A DNA stretch of 14,974 nucleotides from Lachnospiraceae bacterium UBA1201 (GCA_002309675.1 DBXX01000054.1:9164-24137); one strand, 5' to 3'. Shown: positions 1 to 7,808, counted from the first letter of the stretch. The notes: generated by a model not told the origin, from the letters alone. Made by a program: numbers and translations.

Positions 1-596
1 CAGGTGTTCAGGATGACCTGCTCACGAGTGGTGGTATTGAAAGCTACGCAAGTTTCGGAGTTAAGGCCGAGTTCCTTGTAGTTCTCAACCTTAGCCTTAG
101 ATGCGGTATATACAACGAAATCCGGCTCGAATGTCTCAAGCTCCTCAGCGGTGGGCTTGATGAACATGTTGGTTACAAAATGAGCCTGCCATGCTACTTC
201 CATGATGAAGCGAACTGCCATGCGTGTATCCTTGTTAGCGCCGCAGAATGCGTCGACAACAAAGAGTCTCTTACCGGAGAGCTGCTTCTTAGCGAGATCC
301 TTAACGATCTTCCAAGTAGCCTCGGTCATAGGGTGGTTGTCGTTCTTATACTCGTCGGTGGTCCACCATACGGTATCCTTCGAATTTTCATCCATTACGA
401 TGTACTTATCCTTAGGAGAACGTCCGGTGTAGATACCGGTCATAACGTTAATGGTATCCAGCTCTGTCTTCTGGCCTACCTCATATCCAGTCAAATCCGA
501 CTTTGTCTCCTCTTCGTACAGAAGCTCATAAGAAGGATTGTAGATGATTTCTTTTGCATCGAAAATGCCATGTTTTGTCAAATCGATCTTTTTCAT
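1..596 (-). CDS. pckA: Phosphoenolpyruvate carboxykinase (ATP), 5' part only
   Basis: This cytosolic enzyme interconverts oxaloacetate plus ATP with phosphoenolpyruvate, CO2 and ADP. In rumen-type anaerobes it often runs toward oxaloacetate. The first 198 codons are present, and the gene runs off the left edge; full-length enzymes have about 530-540 residues. The N-terminal signature [15 protein letters not shown] (about residues 53-67) contains the substrate-binding Arg59. The stretch [14 protein letters not shown] and the following [13 protein letters not shown] closely match E. coli PckA. The ATG at 594-596 has AGAGG upstream (about 607-611) and its own promoter at 642-670. Codons lean strongly to AAG, GCT and CTC/CTT, as expected for a highly expressed gene. 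The family assignment is secure. The ATP and metal-binding half lies outside the window and could not be checked. Confidence 0.96.
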   Translation of the reverse strand, partial: MKKIDLTKHGIFDAKEIIYNPSYELLYEEETKSDLTGYEVGQKTELDTINVMTGIYTGRSPKDKYIVMDENSKDTVWWTTDEYKNDNHPMTEATWKIVKDLAKKQLSGKRLFVVDAFCGANKDTRMAVRFIMEVAWQAHFVTNMFIKPTAEELETFEPDFVVYTASKAKVENYKELGLNSETCVAFNTTTREQVILNT

Positions 597-641
597 GTGT
601 GTGCTTACCTCTTTCTTTAAAATTTTTCAAAACACCTTGTC

Positions 642-670
642 AGTATAATATGAACATGTATAAAAGTCAA
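642..670 (-). promoter_or_regulatory. Sigma-70-type promoter of pckA
   Basis: On the minus strand the -35 box is TTGACT (665-670) and the -10 box is TATACT (642-647), separated by exactly 17 bp. Transcription should start near 635, giving a leader of about 40 nt that contains the ribosome binding site. The assignment rests on sequence match and on position just upstream of pckA. Confidence 0.85.
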
Positions 671-724
671 TGCCTTCCCGTGGATTTTTTACGGAAAATG
701 CCAAAAAGTTAGCGAATGTTAACT

Positions 725-1576
725 CTAATCCTCCAGGCCCCTCTTCTTCAGGGCTGCGCGGATCGTATGTGCAGCTAAAACGCTGGTCGTTACCGAACCG
801 ACACCGCCCGGAACCGGAGTCGCCGCTTTCGCGATATCCTTGATCGCTTCAAAGTCCACATCCCCGCATAATTTACCGTTTTCATCCACATTGATCCCGA
901 CATCGATAACGGTCGTGTCATTGCCCAGGTAAGCGGTTCCGACCATCTTCGCACAGCCGGCTGCAGCGATCACGATATCACAGCCGCGGCAGATCGCTTC
1001 GGCATTCTGCGTCTTCGTATGGCAAATGGTGACGGTTGCGTTCTTATGCATCAGAAGCATGGCGAGCGGACGTCCGACCACGAGGCTGCGTCCGATCACG
1101 GCTACTCTCTTACCGGAAACGTTGATGCCCTCCTGATCCAGAAGTTCGATCACGGCCTGTGCGGTACAAGGCGCATAACCGGTCTTATCTCCCATGAAGA
1201 CTTTTGCCATGTTGACGGGGCTGATGCCGTCCATATCCTTCTCCGGATCGATCTTGTTTACGATCTTTGCCTCATCGAGATGCTTCGGAAGCGGACGAAG
1301 AAGCAGGATGCCGTCGATGTCATCGTCGTTGTTTATGAAATCGAAGGACTGTTCAAACTCTTCCATCGAAATGTCCGCAGGGAATTCGTAGCAGCTGCAG
1401 CGAAGTCCCGTCTTCTCCATGCGGCTCTTCGCTCCGCGCTCATATGCAATATCATCAGGCTTCTCTCCCACACGGATGATCGCCAGATGCGGCTGATAGC
1501 CTTCCAGATGCATGAGCTTCAACTGCATCTTATCAAACATCGCCTGCACCGTAGGTGCGCCTTTTAAAATATCCAT
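725..1576 (-). CDS. folD: FolD, methylenetetrahydrofolate dehydrogenase / methenyltetrahydrofolate cyclohydrolase
   Basis: This cytosolic one-carbon enzyme oxidises 5,10-methylene-THF to methenyl-THF and hydrolyses it to 10-formyl-THF. At 283 residues it has the usual FolD length. Visible family motifs are KDMDGISPVN (113-122), PCTA (136-139), the dinucleotide-binding GRSLVVGRP (162-170) and TPVPGGVGSVTTSVL (253-267). Two catalytic positions are odd. Tyr45 of the YxxxK motif is present, but the Lys four residues later is Ala49 (Lys50 follows). The Gln of the usual VQLPLP motif is Leu93, within LLLRPLP. These correspond to Lys56 and Gln100 of human MTHFD1. I recall this YERGA-type variant from other clostridial FolD proteins, so it may be a subfamily rather than decay. 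The ATG at 1574-1576 has GAGGT (1583-1587). The gene lies 114 bp downstream of the xylanase and I see no separate promoter. Confidence 0.92.
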   Translation of the reverse strand: MDILKGAPTVQAMFDKMQLKLMHLEGYQPHLAIIRVGEKPDDIAYERGAKSRMEKTGLRCSCYEFPADISMEEFEQSFDFINNDDDIDGILLLRPLPKHLDEAKIVNKIDPEKDMDGISPVNMAKVFMGDKTGYAPCTAQAVIELLDQEGINVSGKRVAVIGRSLVVGRPLAMLLMHKNATVTICHTKTQNAEAICRGCDIVIAAAGCAKMVGTAYLGNDTTVIDVGINVDENGKLCGDVDFEAIKDIAKAATPVPGGVGSVTTSVLAAHTIRAALKKRGLED

Positions 1577-1594
1577 CGCAATACCTCATGAACT

Positions 1595-1607
1595 ACCGTA
1601 ATACGGT
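1595..1607. other. Short palindrome in the folD leader
   Basis: ACCGTA and TACGGT flank a single central base, giving a perfect 13-bp inverted repeat a few bases upstream of the folD ribosome binding site. It is too tight for a stable hairpin and could be a protein-binding site or chance. Confidence 0.3.
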
Positions 1608-1637
1608 GTGATCTTCATTTTCTTATTTCTCAACGAC

Positions 1638-1667
1638 GGCGCACCCCCGCAAAAGCAGGCGTACGCC
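1638..1667 (-). other. GC-rich hairpin after the xylanase gene, no U-tract
   Basis: Two 13-nt arms (1638-1650 and 1655-1667) flank a 4-nt loop. In the minus-strand RNA the stem has ten Watson-Crick pairs, two G-U pairs and one mismatch. In the plus-strand RNA the two G-U pairs become C-A mismatches, so the structure suits the gene-sense transcript. It lies 24 nt past the xylanase stop. No run of U follows, so it is not a standard intrinsic terminator. It may be a 3'-end stabiliser or processing element between the xylanase and folD messages. Confidence 0.6.
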
Positions 1668-1690
1668 GAAGTTATCATATGTTCTTTTGT

Positions 1691-3613
1691 TTATTTCTTA
1701 AGGATTACCTCGCCGAAGCCTTCCGTAGTCTGCCAGGAACTGTCAGTCGGATCATTGAACTTCGCGATGCTCTCACGGCTACCGCTGGTGTTGGTATCAT
1801 TCACCTGTGCGTCGAAGCCTACGACCAGGCCTTCCTTCGCTTCTACCACCCACGGAATCGCAGCTTCTACATAGTAGCCGCCGCCGACCGTGATGGCCTT
1901 ACCGATAAAGCCGTTCTTCAGGGTTTCATTGATCATGTTGTCACCGAAAGTGATCTTACCCTTGAAGTTTACACGCAGATGCGCATCATCTTCATCATAG
2001 TAAGCGGTACGATCGTTCTTCTGGTCGATGAAGAATTCAACAGAATCCTGCTCGTATGCATTACGGTTGCTGTCGGACAGATATTTGTCTTTTACATTCA
2101 TGAATACATACAGATACTGCTCATCCCACATCAGCTTCATGCCTGCGGAAGCACCGTTCCATGCAGTCAGCATGGTGCTTACCGGGTATTCCTGGCAGTC
2201 AGCCCAGATCGCATCATCCGCACCATCTACCTTCGGAGTTCCATAGGTAGCAACGGCACGTGTACGGTTCTCACCGTATCCGGTCGCATAAAGTTCCAGA
2301 TACTTATCCGGATCGAGGCATGCATAAACTGCTTCCTTCGGGGTGAAATCCTTGTTAAACAGGCAGGGGAACTTCTCCTTACGCCAGCTGGCATTGTCGT
2401 TGAGGCCCCAGAAGGTTACACGGGCAATGCGGTCCGCATGCTCTTTGTAGAGTTTGAAAAGCTTTGCATAGAATACAGCCTGTTCGATCTCCTGCTTCTC
2501 AGTCAGGGCAGCCTTACCGTTTGCTGCTTCTACGGTTACGTCGAGCTCGGTCATGGAGATCTCGATATCCGGGATGCTCTCAAACAGCTCAATGGAGTAC
2601 TTTACGCTACCGATCGAGGTTCCGCTCTGGTAGTGTGCCTGCATACCGATACCGTCGATTGGGATGCCGCGCTTCTTGAAATCGCTGACCATCGCATATA
2701 CGATGTCTGCTTTATTCTTCTCATTCAGGTTGTAATCATTGTAGTACAGTTTGCAGGTAGGATCTGCTTCTCTTGCGAACTGGAATGCCATCTCGAGGTA
2801 GTCCGGTCCGATGGAGTTGTACCACTGGGACTTACGCAGGCACTTCGTCCAGTCGCCGTCAGCAGGAAGCTTCGCACCATCGGCGATGGCTTCGTTGACT
2901 ACGTCCCAGGAAATGAGCTGGCCCTTATAGTGACCTGCTACATTATAAATGTGGTTCTTCAGCTGCTCGATCGCTTCTTCACGGGTCTTATTAACGCCGA
3001 GGAAGTTACCGGACTGCTGATGCCAGCAGAGGTTATGACCTACAACTGCGATGTTGTTTTCAGCCAGTTTGGAAACCATTGCATCGGTTCCCGTGAAGCT
3101 GAACACGCCTTCGGAAGGCTGCATATACTGCGGCTTCATGTCGTTCTCGGGAGTCATGACATTGAAGTGCTCCTTCGCAACTTCAAAGCCCTGTCCACGG
3201 GATGTGGAATACGCATAGATGGTTCCGATCAGGAACTGATCTGCATAGGTGTCCTTCAAAGACTTAAGCTCAATGTAATCAGCAGTGTTGATCTTCGGTT
3301 CCGGTTCAGTCGGAGCTTCTGTAGGAGCTTCGGTCGGAGCCTCAGTAGGTGCCTCGGTAGTCTCCGGAGCTTTCGTGGGTGCCTGGGTAGGTGCCTCTGT
3401 CGGAGCCTCTGTGTCAGCTACAGTCGTATCTGCAGGTACCGAGGAATCCGGCTTCTGAGCATCTGCTGTCGTTTCCGGTGTGGTAGCGGCAGTCGTTGCA
3501 TCATCCTTTGTCTCGTTTCCGTCCTTCTTACCGCAGGCGATGAGGCTAAAGCACAGCGCCAGACAAAGAAGAACAGATAACCAGCGTTTAACGGTTACAT
3601 GGTGTTTCATCAT
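1691..3613 (-). CDS. Secreted lipoprotein endo-1,4-beta-xylanase, GH10 with C-terminal CBM9
   Basis: This is a retaining endoxylanase that cuts the beta-1,4 backbone of xylan outside the cell while anchored to the membrane. Residues 1-27 form a lipoprotein signal: basic start, hydrophobic core and lipobox LIAC, with lipidated Cys27. A Thr/Pro/Glu/Ala-rich linker (about 30-106) holds EAPT repeats. The GH10 barrel spans about 112-440, with TPENDMKP (154-161), GHNLCWH (192-198), WDVVNE with acid/base Glu241, GMQAHY (323-328), MTELDV with nucleophile Glu356, and the substrate-platform Trp402 and Trp410. A CBM9-like module (about 455-640) follows, recognisable from LYVFMNVKD, YVEAAIPW and the closing GFGEVIL. 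CBM9 modules in other xylanases bind glycan chain ends. AAAGGAG (3621-3627) fits ATG 3613 or the adjacent ATG 3610. It has its own promoter at 3720-3748. Confidence 0.96.
   Translation of the reverse strand: MMKHHVTVKRWLSVLLCLALCFSLIACGKKDGNETKDDATTAATTPETTADAQKPDSSVPADTTVADTEAPTEAPTQAPTKAPETTEAPTEAPTEAPTEAPTEPEPKINTADYIELKSLKDTYADQFLIGTIYAYSTSRGQGFEVAKEHFNVMTPENDMKPQYMQPSEGVFSFTGTDAMVSKLAENNIAVVGHNLCWHQQSGNFLGVNKTREEAIEQLKNHIYNVAGHYKGQLISWDVVNEAIADGAKLPADGDWTKCLRKSQWYNSIGPDYLEMAFQFAREADPTCKLYYNDYNLNEKNKADIVYAMVSDFKKRGIPIDGIGMQAHYQSGTSIGSVKYSIELFESIPDIEISMTELDVTVEAANGKAALTEKQEIEQAVFYAKLFKLYKEHADRIARVTFWGLNDNASWRKEKFPCLFNKDFTPKEAVYACLDPDKYLELYATGYGENRTRAVATYGTPKVDGADDAIWADCQEYPVSTMLTAWNGASAGMKLMWDEQYLYVFMNVKDKYLSDSNRNAYEQDSVEFFIDQKNDRTAYYDEDDAHLRVNFKGKITFGDNMINETLKNGFIGKAITVGGGYYVEAAIPWVVEAKEGLVVGFDAQVNDTNTSGSRESIAKFNDPTDSSWQTTEGFGEVILKK
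3299..3409 (-). repeat. Tandem 12-bp repeat coding the EAPT linker of the xylanase
   Basis: Degenerate 12-bp units, each coding Glu-Ala-Pro-Thr or a near variant (QAPT, KAPE, TEPEP), run from about residue 69 to 105 of the xylanase. Third positions differ between units, so copies have diverged, but the array could still change length by slippage. The encoded linker is flexible and extended and would hold the catalytic domain away from the lipid anchor. Confidence 0.85.
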
Positions 3614-3635
3614 TTCTTTTCTCCTTTATATCCAA

Positions 3636-3655
3636 TTCGCTTTTTAGTAAGCGAA
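3636..3655 (-). other. Leader hairpin next to the xylanase ribosome binding site
   Basis: On the minus strand TTCGCTT and AAGCGAA form a perfect 7-bp stem with a 6-nt loop. It ends 8 nt upstream of the AAAGGAG ribosome binding site, so it could affect ribosome access or message stability. No ligand-binding fold is recognisable. Confidence 0.5.
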
Positions 3656-3693
3656 ATTGATGACGAAATTAATTAAGTAGATTTTTACTATTT

Positions 3694-3709
3694 TTCCGCT
3701 GGAGCGGAA
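3694..3709 (-). other. First leader hairpin of the xylanase transcript
   Basis: TTCCGCT and AGCGGAA are perfect inverted copies around two bases (in practice a 6-bp stem with a 4-nt loop), starting about 10 nt from the -10 box and therefore at the very 5' end of the predicted transcript. A 5'-terminal stem-loop of this sort commonly protects mRNA. No U-tract follows on the minus strand. Confidence 0.5.
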
Positions 3710-3719
3710 CACAAATATA

Positions 3720-3748
3720 ATTATATTCAATTTCAGAGGAAAGGTCAA
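3720..3748 (-). promoter_or_regulatory. Sigma-70-type promoter of the xylanase gene
   Basis: The -35 box TTGACC (3743-3748) and -10 box TATAAT (3720-3725) are 17 bp apart on the minus strand. The predicted leader is about 100 nt and holds two hairpins. An inverted repeat overlaps the -35 box. The gene-free stretch 3614-3799 is thus fully taken up by this control region. Confidence 0.88.
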
Positions 3749-3770
3749 TTCAAAAACGAACAACCTTTCC
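3738..3770. promoter_or_regulatory. Operator-like inverted repeat over the xylanase -35 box
   Basis: GGAAAGGT (3738-3745) and ACCTTTCC (3763-3770) are perfect 8-bp inverted copies with centres 25 bp apart, and one arm overlaps the -35 box. Spacing and position suit a dimeric regulator contacting two half-sites, but no protein can be named from sequence. It does not resemble a CcpA cre site. As RNA it would not be in the xylanase transcript. Confidence 0.45.
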
Positions 3771-3799
3771 CCAAATAGTGTCATATCCTAACGATATTT

Positions 3800-4921
3800 T
3801 TAGTGGTCGAAGTACTCTGCCGCCTCTTTCAGAAGGGTAATGATCGGCAAATGCTGCGGGCAGACGCCTTCACATTGACCGCAGGCGATGCACTCGGAAG
3901 CGCGCCCTGTCTTCGATGTAAGATTGTTGTAGAAGAATTGCGGGCGCATATCCGTCGGGAAACGGCGGCGTGTATTCGTCGCACTGAAGATATCCGGGAT
4001 CGAGATGCCCATCGGGCAGCCTTCGGTGCAATACCTGCAGGCCGTACAACCGATCAGAGGCAGGTCGTTCATCCTGCGAACGATCTTCTGCAATGTGTCC
4101 TGCTCCGCTTCGGACAGCGGTTCGAAATCCGCAAATGTACTCAGGTTATCCTCCATCTGCTCTTCGTTCGACATACCGCTTAGGATCGTTGCGATGCCCG
4201 GCAGACCTCCGACGAAACGCATGGCCCACGAAGCGACCGAACGGTCTGGAGAAGTTTCCTTCATCATCTGTGTAAATTCATCGTCCAGATTCGCCAGGGT
4301 TCCTCCCTTTACCGGCTCCATGATGATCATCGGAATGTTCTTTTCTTTCAGAATCTCGTACAATTCGCCGGAATGTACGACCTGGTTATCCCAGTCGATG
4401 TAATTCAGCTGGATCTGCACGAACTCCACCTCGGGATGACGTGCCAGGATCGTGCGAAGCAGTTCGGGTGAACCATGGAAAGAAAAACCGAAATGGCGGA
4501 TCTTTCCCTGTTTCTTCATCTCCTGACCCCATTCAAAACTTCCGAGCCGCTCATGTTTCTCGTAGTTGTCACCGTCCTCCAGGCTGTGGAGCAGGTAGTA
4601 ATCGATATAATCCAGACCCGTGCGCTCGAGCTGCTCCGCGAAGATACGATCACGGTCGGCTGCGCTGTTCATGGCCCAGGCAGGTAATTTCGTCGCCACG
4701 GTAAATGCTTCCCGCGGATACCGCTTCGTCAGCACTTCCTTTACCGCACGCTCCGACTCGCCACCGTGATAGACGTAAGCGGTATCAAAATAATTGAAAC
4801 CGCGCTCCAGATACGCATCCACCATCTTACAAAGTGTGGGGATATCGATCTGCCCATCCTTCTGCGGAAGACGCATAAGCCCGAAGCCCAACTTCGGCAT
4901 TTTTGATGCATCCAAACTCAT
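3800..4921 (-). CDS. Aldo/keto reductase with C-terminal ferredoxin-like domain
   Basis: This predicted cytosolic NAD(P)H-dependent oxidoreductase belongs to the aldo/keto reductase group that carries a C-terminal 4Fe-4S domain. The TIM barrel occupies about residues 8-285, with the catalytic tetrad Asp46, Tyr51, Lys78 (ATKL) and His112 (YLLHS). The tail (about 288-373) has two full CxxCxxCxxxCP motifs: Cys292/295/298/302 and Cys344/347/350/354, enough for two [4Fe-4S] clusters. This suggests electrons pass between a nicotinamide cofactor and an iron-sulfur partner; the substrate is unknown. The ATG at 4919-4921 has an ideal AAGGAGG (4930-4936) 8 nt upstream. It follows the esterase-GH43 gene by 87 bp with no promoter visible, so it is probably the last gene of that operon. 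I see no terminator after it. Confidence 0.93.
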   Translation of the reverse strand: MSLDASKMPKLGFGLMRLPQKDGQIDIPTLCKMVDAYLERGFNYFDTAYVYHGGESERAVKEVLTKRYPREAFTVATKLPAWAMNSAADRDRIFAEQLERTGLDYIDYYLLHSLEDGDNYEKHERLGSFEWGQEMKKQGKIRHFGFSFHGSPELLRTILARHPEVEFVQIQLNYIDWDNQVVHSGELYEILKEKNIPMIIMEPVKGGTLANLDDEFTQMMKETSPDRSVASWAMRFVGGLPGIATILSGMSNEEQMEDNLSTFADFEPLSEAEQDTLQKIVRRMNDLPLIGCTACRYCTEGCPMGISIPDIFSATNTRRRFPTDMRPQFFYNNLTSKTGRASECIACGQCEGVCPQHLPIITLLKEAAEYFDH

Positions 4922-4960
4922 TGTGTAAACCTCCTTAATTGTAAAGCAGCAACGCCCAAC

Positions 4961-4992
4961 GGTCAGAAACCGGATCTCACCGGTTTCCGACC
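4961..4992 (-). other. Long GC-rich hairpin after the esterase-GH43 gene, no U-tract
   Basis: Arms of 13 nt (4961-4973 and 4980-4992) flank a 6-nt loop. In the minus-strand RNA all 13 positions pair, one of them as G-U. In the opposite RNA that position is an A-C mismatch. It lies 16 nt past the stop codon of the upstream gene and is followed by mixed sequence, not a U-run. It probably stabilises or helps process the message between the esterase-GH43 and aldo/keto reductase cistrons. Confidence 0.65.
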
Positions 4993-5008
4993 CGTGTAGT
5001 AGCGTGAT

Positions 5009-7786
5009 TTATTTGGAAAAACGAACGCCCTTTAAGTTCGCCGTACCGGTTCCGTTAAAGGTCAGATACAGTGCGCTCACGCCGTCCAGTTCGATATCTG
5101 CGGTAGATTCCGTCCAGATATTCGCCGACGAAACCGGCAGGGTCGCGAGAACCTCGCCGTCCCACTTCGTACGTACTTCGAATACGCCGTTCGCATAGCC
5201 GCGCGCATAGATGCTGATCTTCTTCACCTGATCGAACGCGAAATACTTGAAGCCGACCGTAGCGTTCTTCGTCATATTGGCCACATAGCCCTCCGACGCG
5301 GTCACGCCGACACCCTGCTGGATCACCTTCGGATACTGACGGTTCGCGCCATCCGCGGGGTTACCGCCCACATATGCGGAATGCACATCCGTAAACATGT
5401 TGCAGGCAATATATGCCGGATAGTAACCGATACCGGCCAGAGGTCCGCCATTTAAGCCGCAGGAAGTGATCTCGACCTGCGGAACCTTCGTTCCATTCTC
5501 GGTGATCTCGATGGGCTCCGCGCAGCCCTGACGCTGGAACCAGGTACTGTTGGTGTGACGATGATAGAAAATATACCACTGATCGCCGATCTTCACCATG
5601 CCGCCGTGGTTGTTTGCGCCGTATGCCATCGGAAGATCCGCCGGCTTATAGCTGTCAATACCCAGGTCGCAGTTGGAAACGACAACACCGCCGTAAGTAT
5701 AACCGGATGTAGGCTGATCGCTCATCGCATAGCAAAGCTCATGCATTACCTGAGACGAATAAACGAAGCAGTACTTATCTCCGACCTTGCGGATGGAAGG
5801 TGCCTCGAAGAACGCGTGACCTTCGTAACCGGTGCCCTGGCTGTACATAGCGCCCGGAACGATAAACTTCGGATCCTCTTCGATCGTGAGCATATCCGGT
5901 CCCAGAACGGTCGCCATGGCGCCGTGACGGCTCTTATCTCCATGTCCGCAGAAACCGGTGTAGAGATAGGTCTTATCGCCCTCGGTCAGTACACCCGGGT
6001 CGAACTGCGGCTCATCGCCCGGACGGTCGCCCAGACGCACGCCGTTTTTATCATGAACGTAGCCGTAGAACTCATATTCGCCGGCCGGAGTGTCGCAGAC
6101 TGCAACTGACACAACGGAAACCTTATCCAGTACATAGTACAGATAGTAGCGTCCGTCCGGACCCTGCGTCACATCCGGTGCGTACAGGCACATATGGCCG
6201 TCCGGATTGAGCGGATCCTGGTCTTTACGGTAAATGGTGCCCTCGAGGCGCCAATCTTTGAGGTTATTCACAGGTGCGGACCAGCATACATAGTCGCCTA
6301 AGCAGAAGGTCTCGCCGCCCCATACATCGTGGGAACCGTAAACATAGACCCGGTCACCGAATACATGCGGCTCGCCGTCCGGAACGTACTCCCAGGAAGG
6401 CATGTACGGATTGTAGACCTGAACGGGACGGTGCGGCTCCTCTTTGATGGGCGATGCGCCCTTTGCGGTAAACCACATCTCCGCACGTGTGGAATCGTTA
6501 TACGGCTTCCACTCGGGCATGGGCTGGCCGTCGGCGTCCCGGCCGTTCGGGTTTCCGGTCTTGATGAAGTTCACCCAATAGTTCGCCATCTGCCGTGCCA
6601 CATCGTAGTGACGGCCGATAAACGGACGTGAGCATTTCGCCAGAGTCTCGAAGAAGAACCACAGGTCCACGGAATGGAAGGTTCCCGGGAAATCCTTTCC
6701 GGGGATATCCACATCAAATACATAGTAATAGTTGTCGATTCCGGGCAATGTCTTCTCGTTTGCGAGGAAGGCTTCTTTCACGCCGTTCTCCATCATGTGC
6801 GTGAACTTGTTGCCGAATTCATCGAAGGTATGTCCGGCAAATACCGGAACGTTCGCGCGCTTTCCCTGCTCGAAAAGTTCGATCGGATCGCCGAAGATGA
6901 ATTTATCATCCTGGATGGTCATAAAGCGGATATGATCCTTCGCATATTCCGCATATTTATCACGAATGTAGATCGCATCAAGCGCTCTCGCCTCTTCGAG
7001 TGTGGAAACACCGAGGAATTTGAAGAAATCCTCACCGCGCTTCTCTGCCTCACTAAGCGGCGTATTCACACGGATCGGGAACTTCGGATCGCTGATCTTG
7101 ATGATACCGGAGAAGATCGCCGCGCTCTTTATCACGTCGAAGTTCTTCGGATTCTGCAGCTGTGCCAGTACGCTTCCGCCACCGGCCGACTGGCCGCCGA
7201 TCGATATATTGTCCGGATCGCCGCCGAAGTTGGCGATGTTTCTCTTAACCCAGAACATACCTGCCTGCTGATCCAGATGACCGAAGTTCGCCGGAGCGTC
7301 CGGGTTTTCCTTCGTGATCTCCGGATGACACAAAAAACCCAGCGAAGCCAGACGATAATTCACGCTGACTACGATGATGCCGCGGCGCGCCAGACGCTCG
7401 CCGTCAAATTCCATCTCCGAAGGGTAGCCCCACTGCAGGCCGCCACCGAAAAACCATACCAGGACCGGCAGCTTCTCATCGGTCGATTTCGCAGGTGTCC
7501 AAACATTCAAATACAGACAGTCCTCACTCATCGGGATCTCCGGATCCACATGCCACTCACGGCAGTAGATATCCGTTCCCAGGCCTGGTGTATCCTGGAT
7601 GCCGATGGGACCGAATTCGAACGCATCACGGATGCCTTCCCAGTTCTGGGCCGGCTGCGGTGCTCTCCAGCGGTTCTTACCTACAGGCGGTGCCGCAAAC
7701 GGGATGCCCTTAAACGATGTGATCCGATTATCCGCCGCGGGCAATCCCCGCACCAGACCGTTTTCTGTCTTGCAAACTCTTAACAT
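5009..7786 (-). CDS. Carboxylesterase type B - GH43 glycosidase - CBM6-like fusion
   Basis: This 925-residue fusion has no signal peptide, so it is probably cytoplasmic. Residues 1-440 form a complete type-B carboxylesterase: oxyanion-hole GGG (114-116), nucleophile elbow GQSAG with Ser200, acidic Glu323 (FDEFG) and His371 (GTFHS). After a short linker, residues about 457-780 form a GH43-type five-bladed propeller. Candidate residues are base Asp470 (VPDGEP), modulator Asp538 (YAPDV) and acid Glu661 (FFEAPS). GH43 enzymes invert and act mainly on xylosides and arabinofuranosides. Residues about 785-925 look like a CBM6-type beta-sandwich, ending YLTFNGTG and LKGVRF. A plausible role is removing ester groups and then xylose or arabinose from imported xylo-oligosaccharides; substrates are inferred. 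AAAGGAG (7793-7799) sets the ATG. It lies 52 bp after the CoA-disulfide reductase gene, probably in one operon. Confidence 0.93.
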   Translation of the reverse strand: MLRVCKTENGLVRGLPAADNRITSFKGIPFAAPPVGKNRWRAPQPAQNWEGIRDAFEFGPIGIQDTPGLGTDIYCREWHVDPEIPMSEDCLYLNVWTPAKSTDEKLPVLVWFFGGGLQWGYPSEMEFDGERLARRGIIVVSVNYRLASLGFLCHPEITKENPDAPANFGHLDQQAGMFWVKRNIANFGGDPDNISIGGQSAGGGSVLAQLQNPKNFDVIKSAAIFSGIIKISDPKFPIRVNTPLSEAEKRGEDFFKFLGVSTLEEARALDAIYIRDKYAEYAKDHIRFMTIQDDKFIFGDPIELFEQGKRANVPVFAGHTFDEFGNKFTHMMENGVKEAFLANEKTLPGIDNYYYVFDVDIPGKDFPGTFHSVDLWFFFETLAKCSRPFIGRHYDVARQMANYWVNFIKTGNPNGRDADGQPMPEWKPYNDSTRAEMWFTAKGASPIKEEPHRPVQVYNPYMPSWEYVPDGEPHVFGDRVYVYGSHDVWGGETFCLGDYVCWSAPVNNLKDWRLEGTIYRKDQDPLNPDGHMCLYAPDVTQGPDGRYYLYYVLDKVSVVSVAVCDTPAGEYEFYGYVHDKNGVRLGDRPGDEPQFDPGVLTEGDKTYLYTGFCGHGDKSRHGAMATVLGPDMLTIEEDPKFIVPGAMYSQGTGYEGHAFFEAPSIRKVGDKYCFVYSSQVMHELCYAMSDQPTSGYTYGGVVVSNCDLGIDSYKPADLPMAYGANNHGGMVKIGDQWYIFYHRHTNSTWFQRQGCAEPIEITENGTKVPQVEITSCGLNGGPLAGIGYYPAYIACNMFTDVHSAYVGGNPADGANRQYPKVIQQGVGVTASEGYVANMTKNATVGFKYFAFDQVKKISIYARGYANGVFEVRTKWDGEVLATLPVSSANIWTESTADIELDGVSALYLTFNGTGTANLKGVRFSK

Positions 7787-7808
7787 TCTTCTCTCCTTTT
7801 CTTTCCCT

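Noticed and set aside
703..724. Possible terminator after folD
   Set aside because: AGTTA and TAACT can pair before a run of five T, but the stem is only 5 bp and AT-rich, so it is too weak to call.
1679..3580. A 633-codon open frame on the plus strand opposite the xylanase
   Set aside because: It mirrors the xylanase frame, lacks a ribosome binding site, and its product is a low-complexity mix of Arg, Ser, Leu and Cys where it faces the EAPT linker. It results from the codon bias of the real gene.
6674..7783. A 369-codon plus-strand frame opposite the esterase domain
   Set aside because: The minus-strand frame carries a complete catalytic triad and a strong ribosome binding site; the plus frame shows no recognisable domain.
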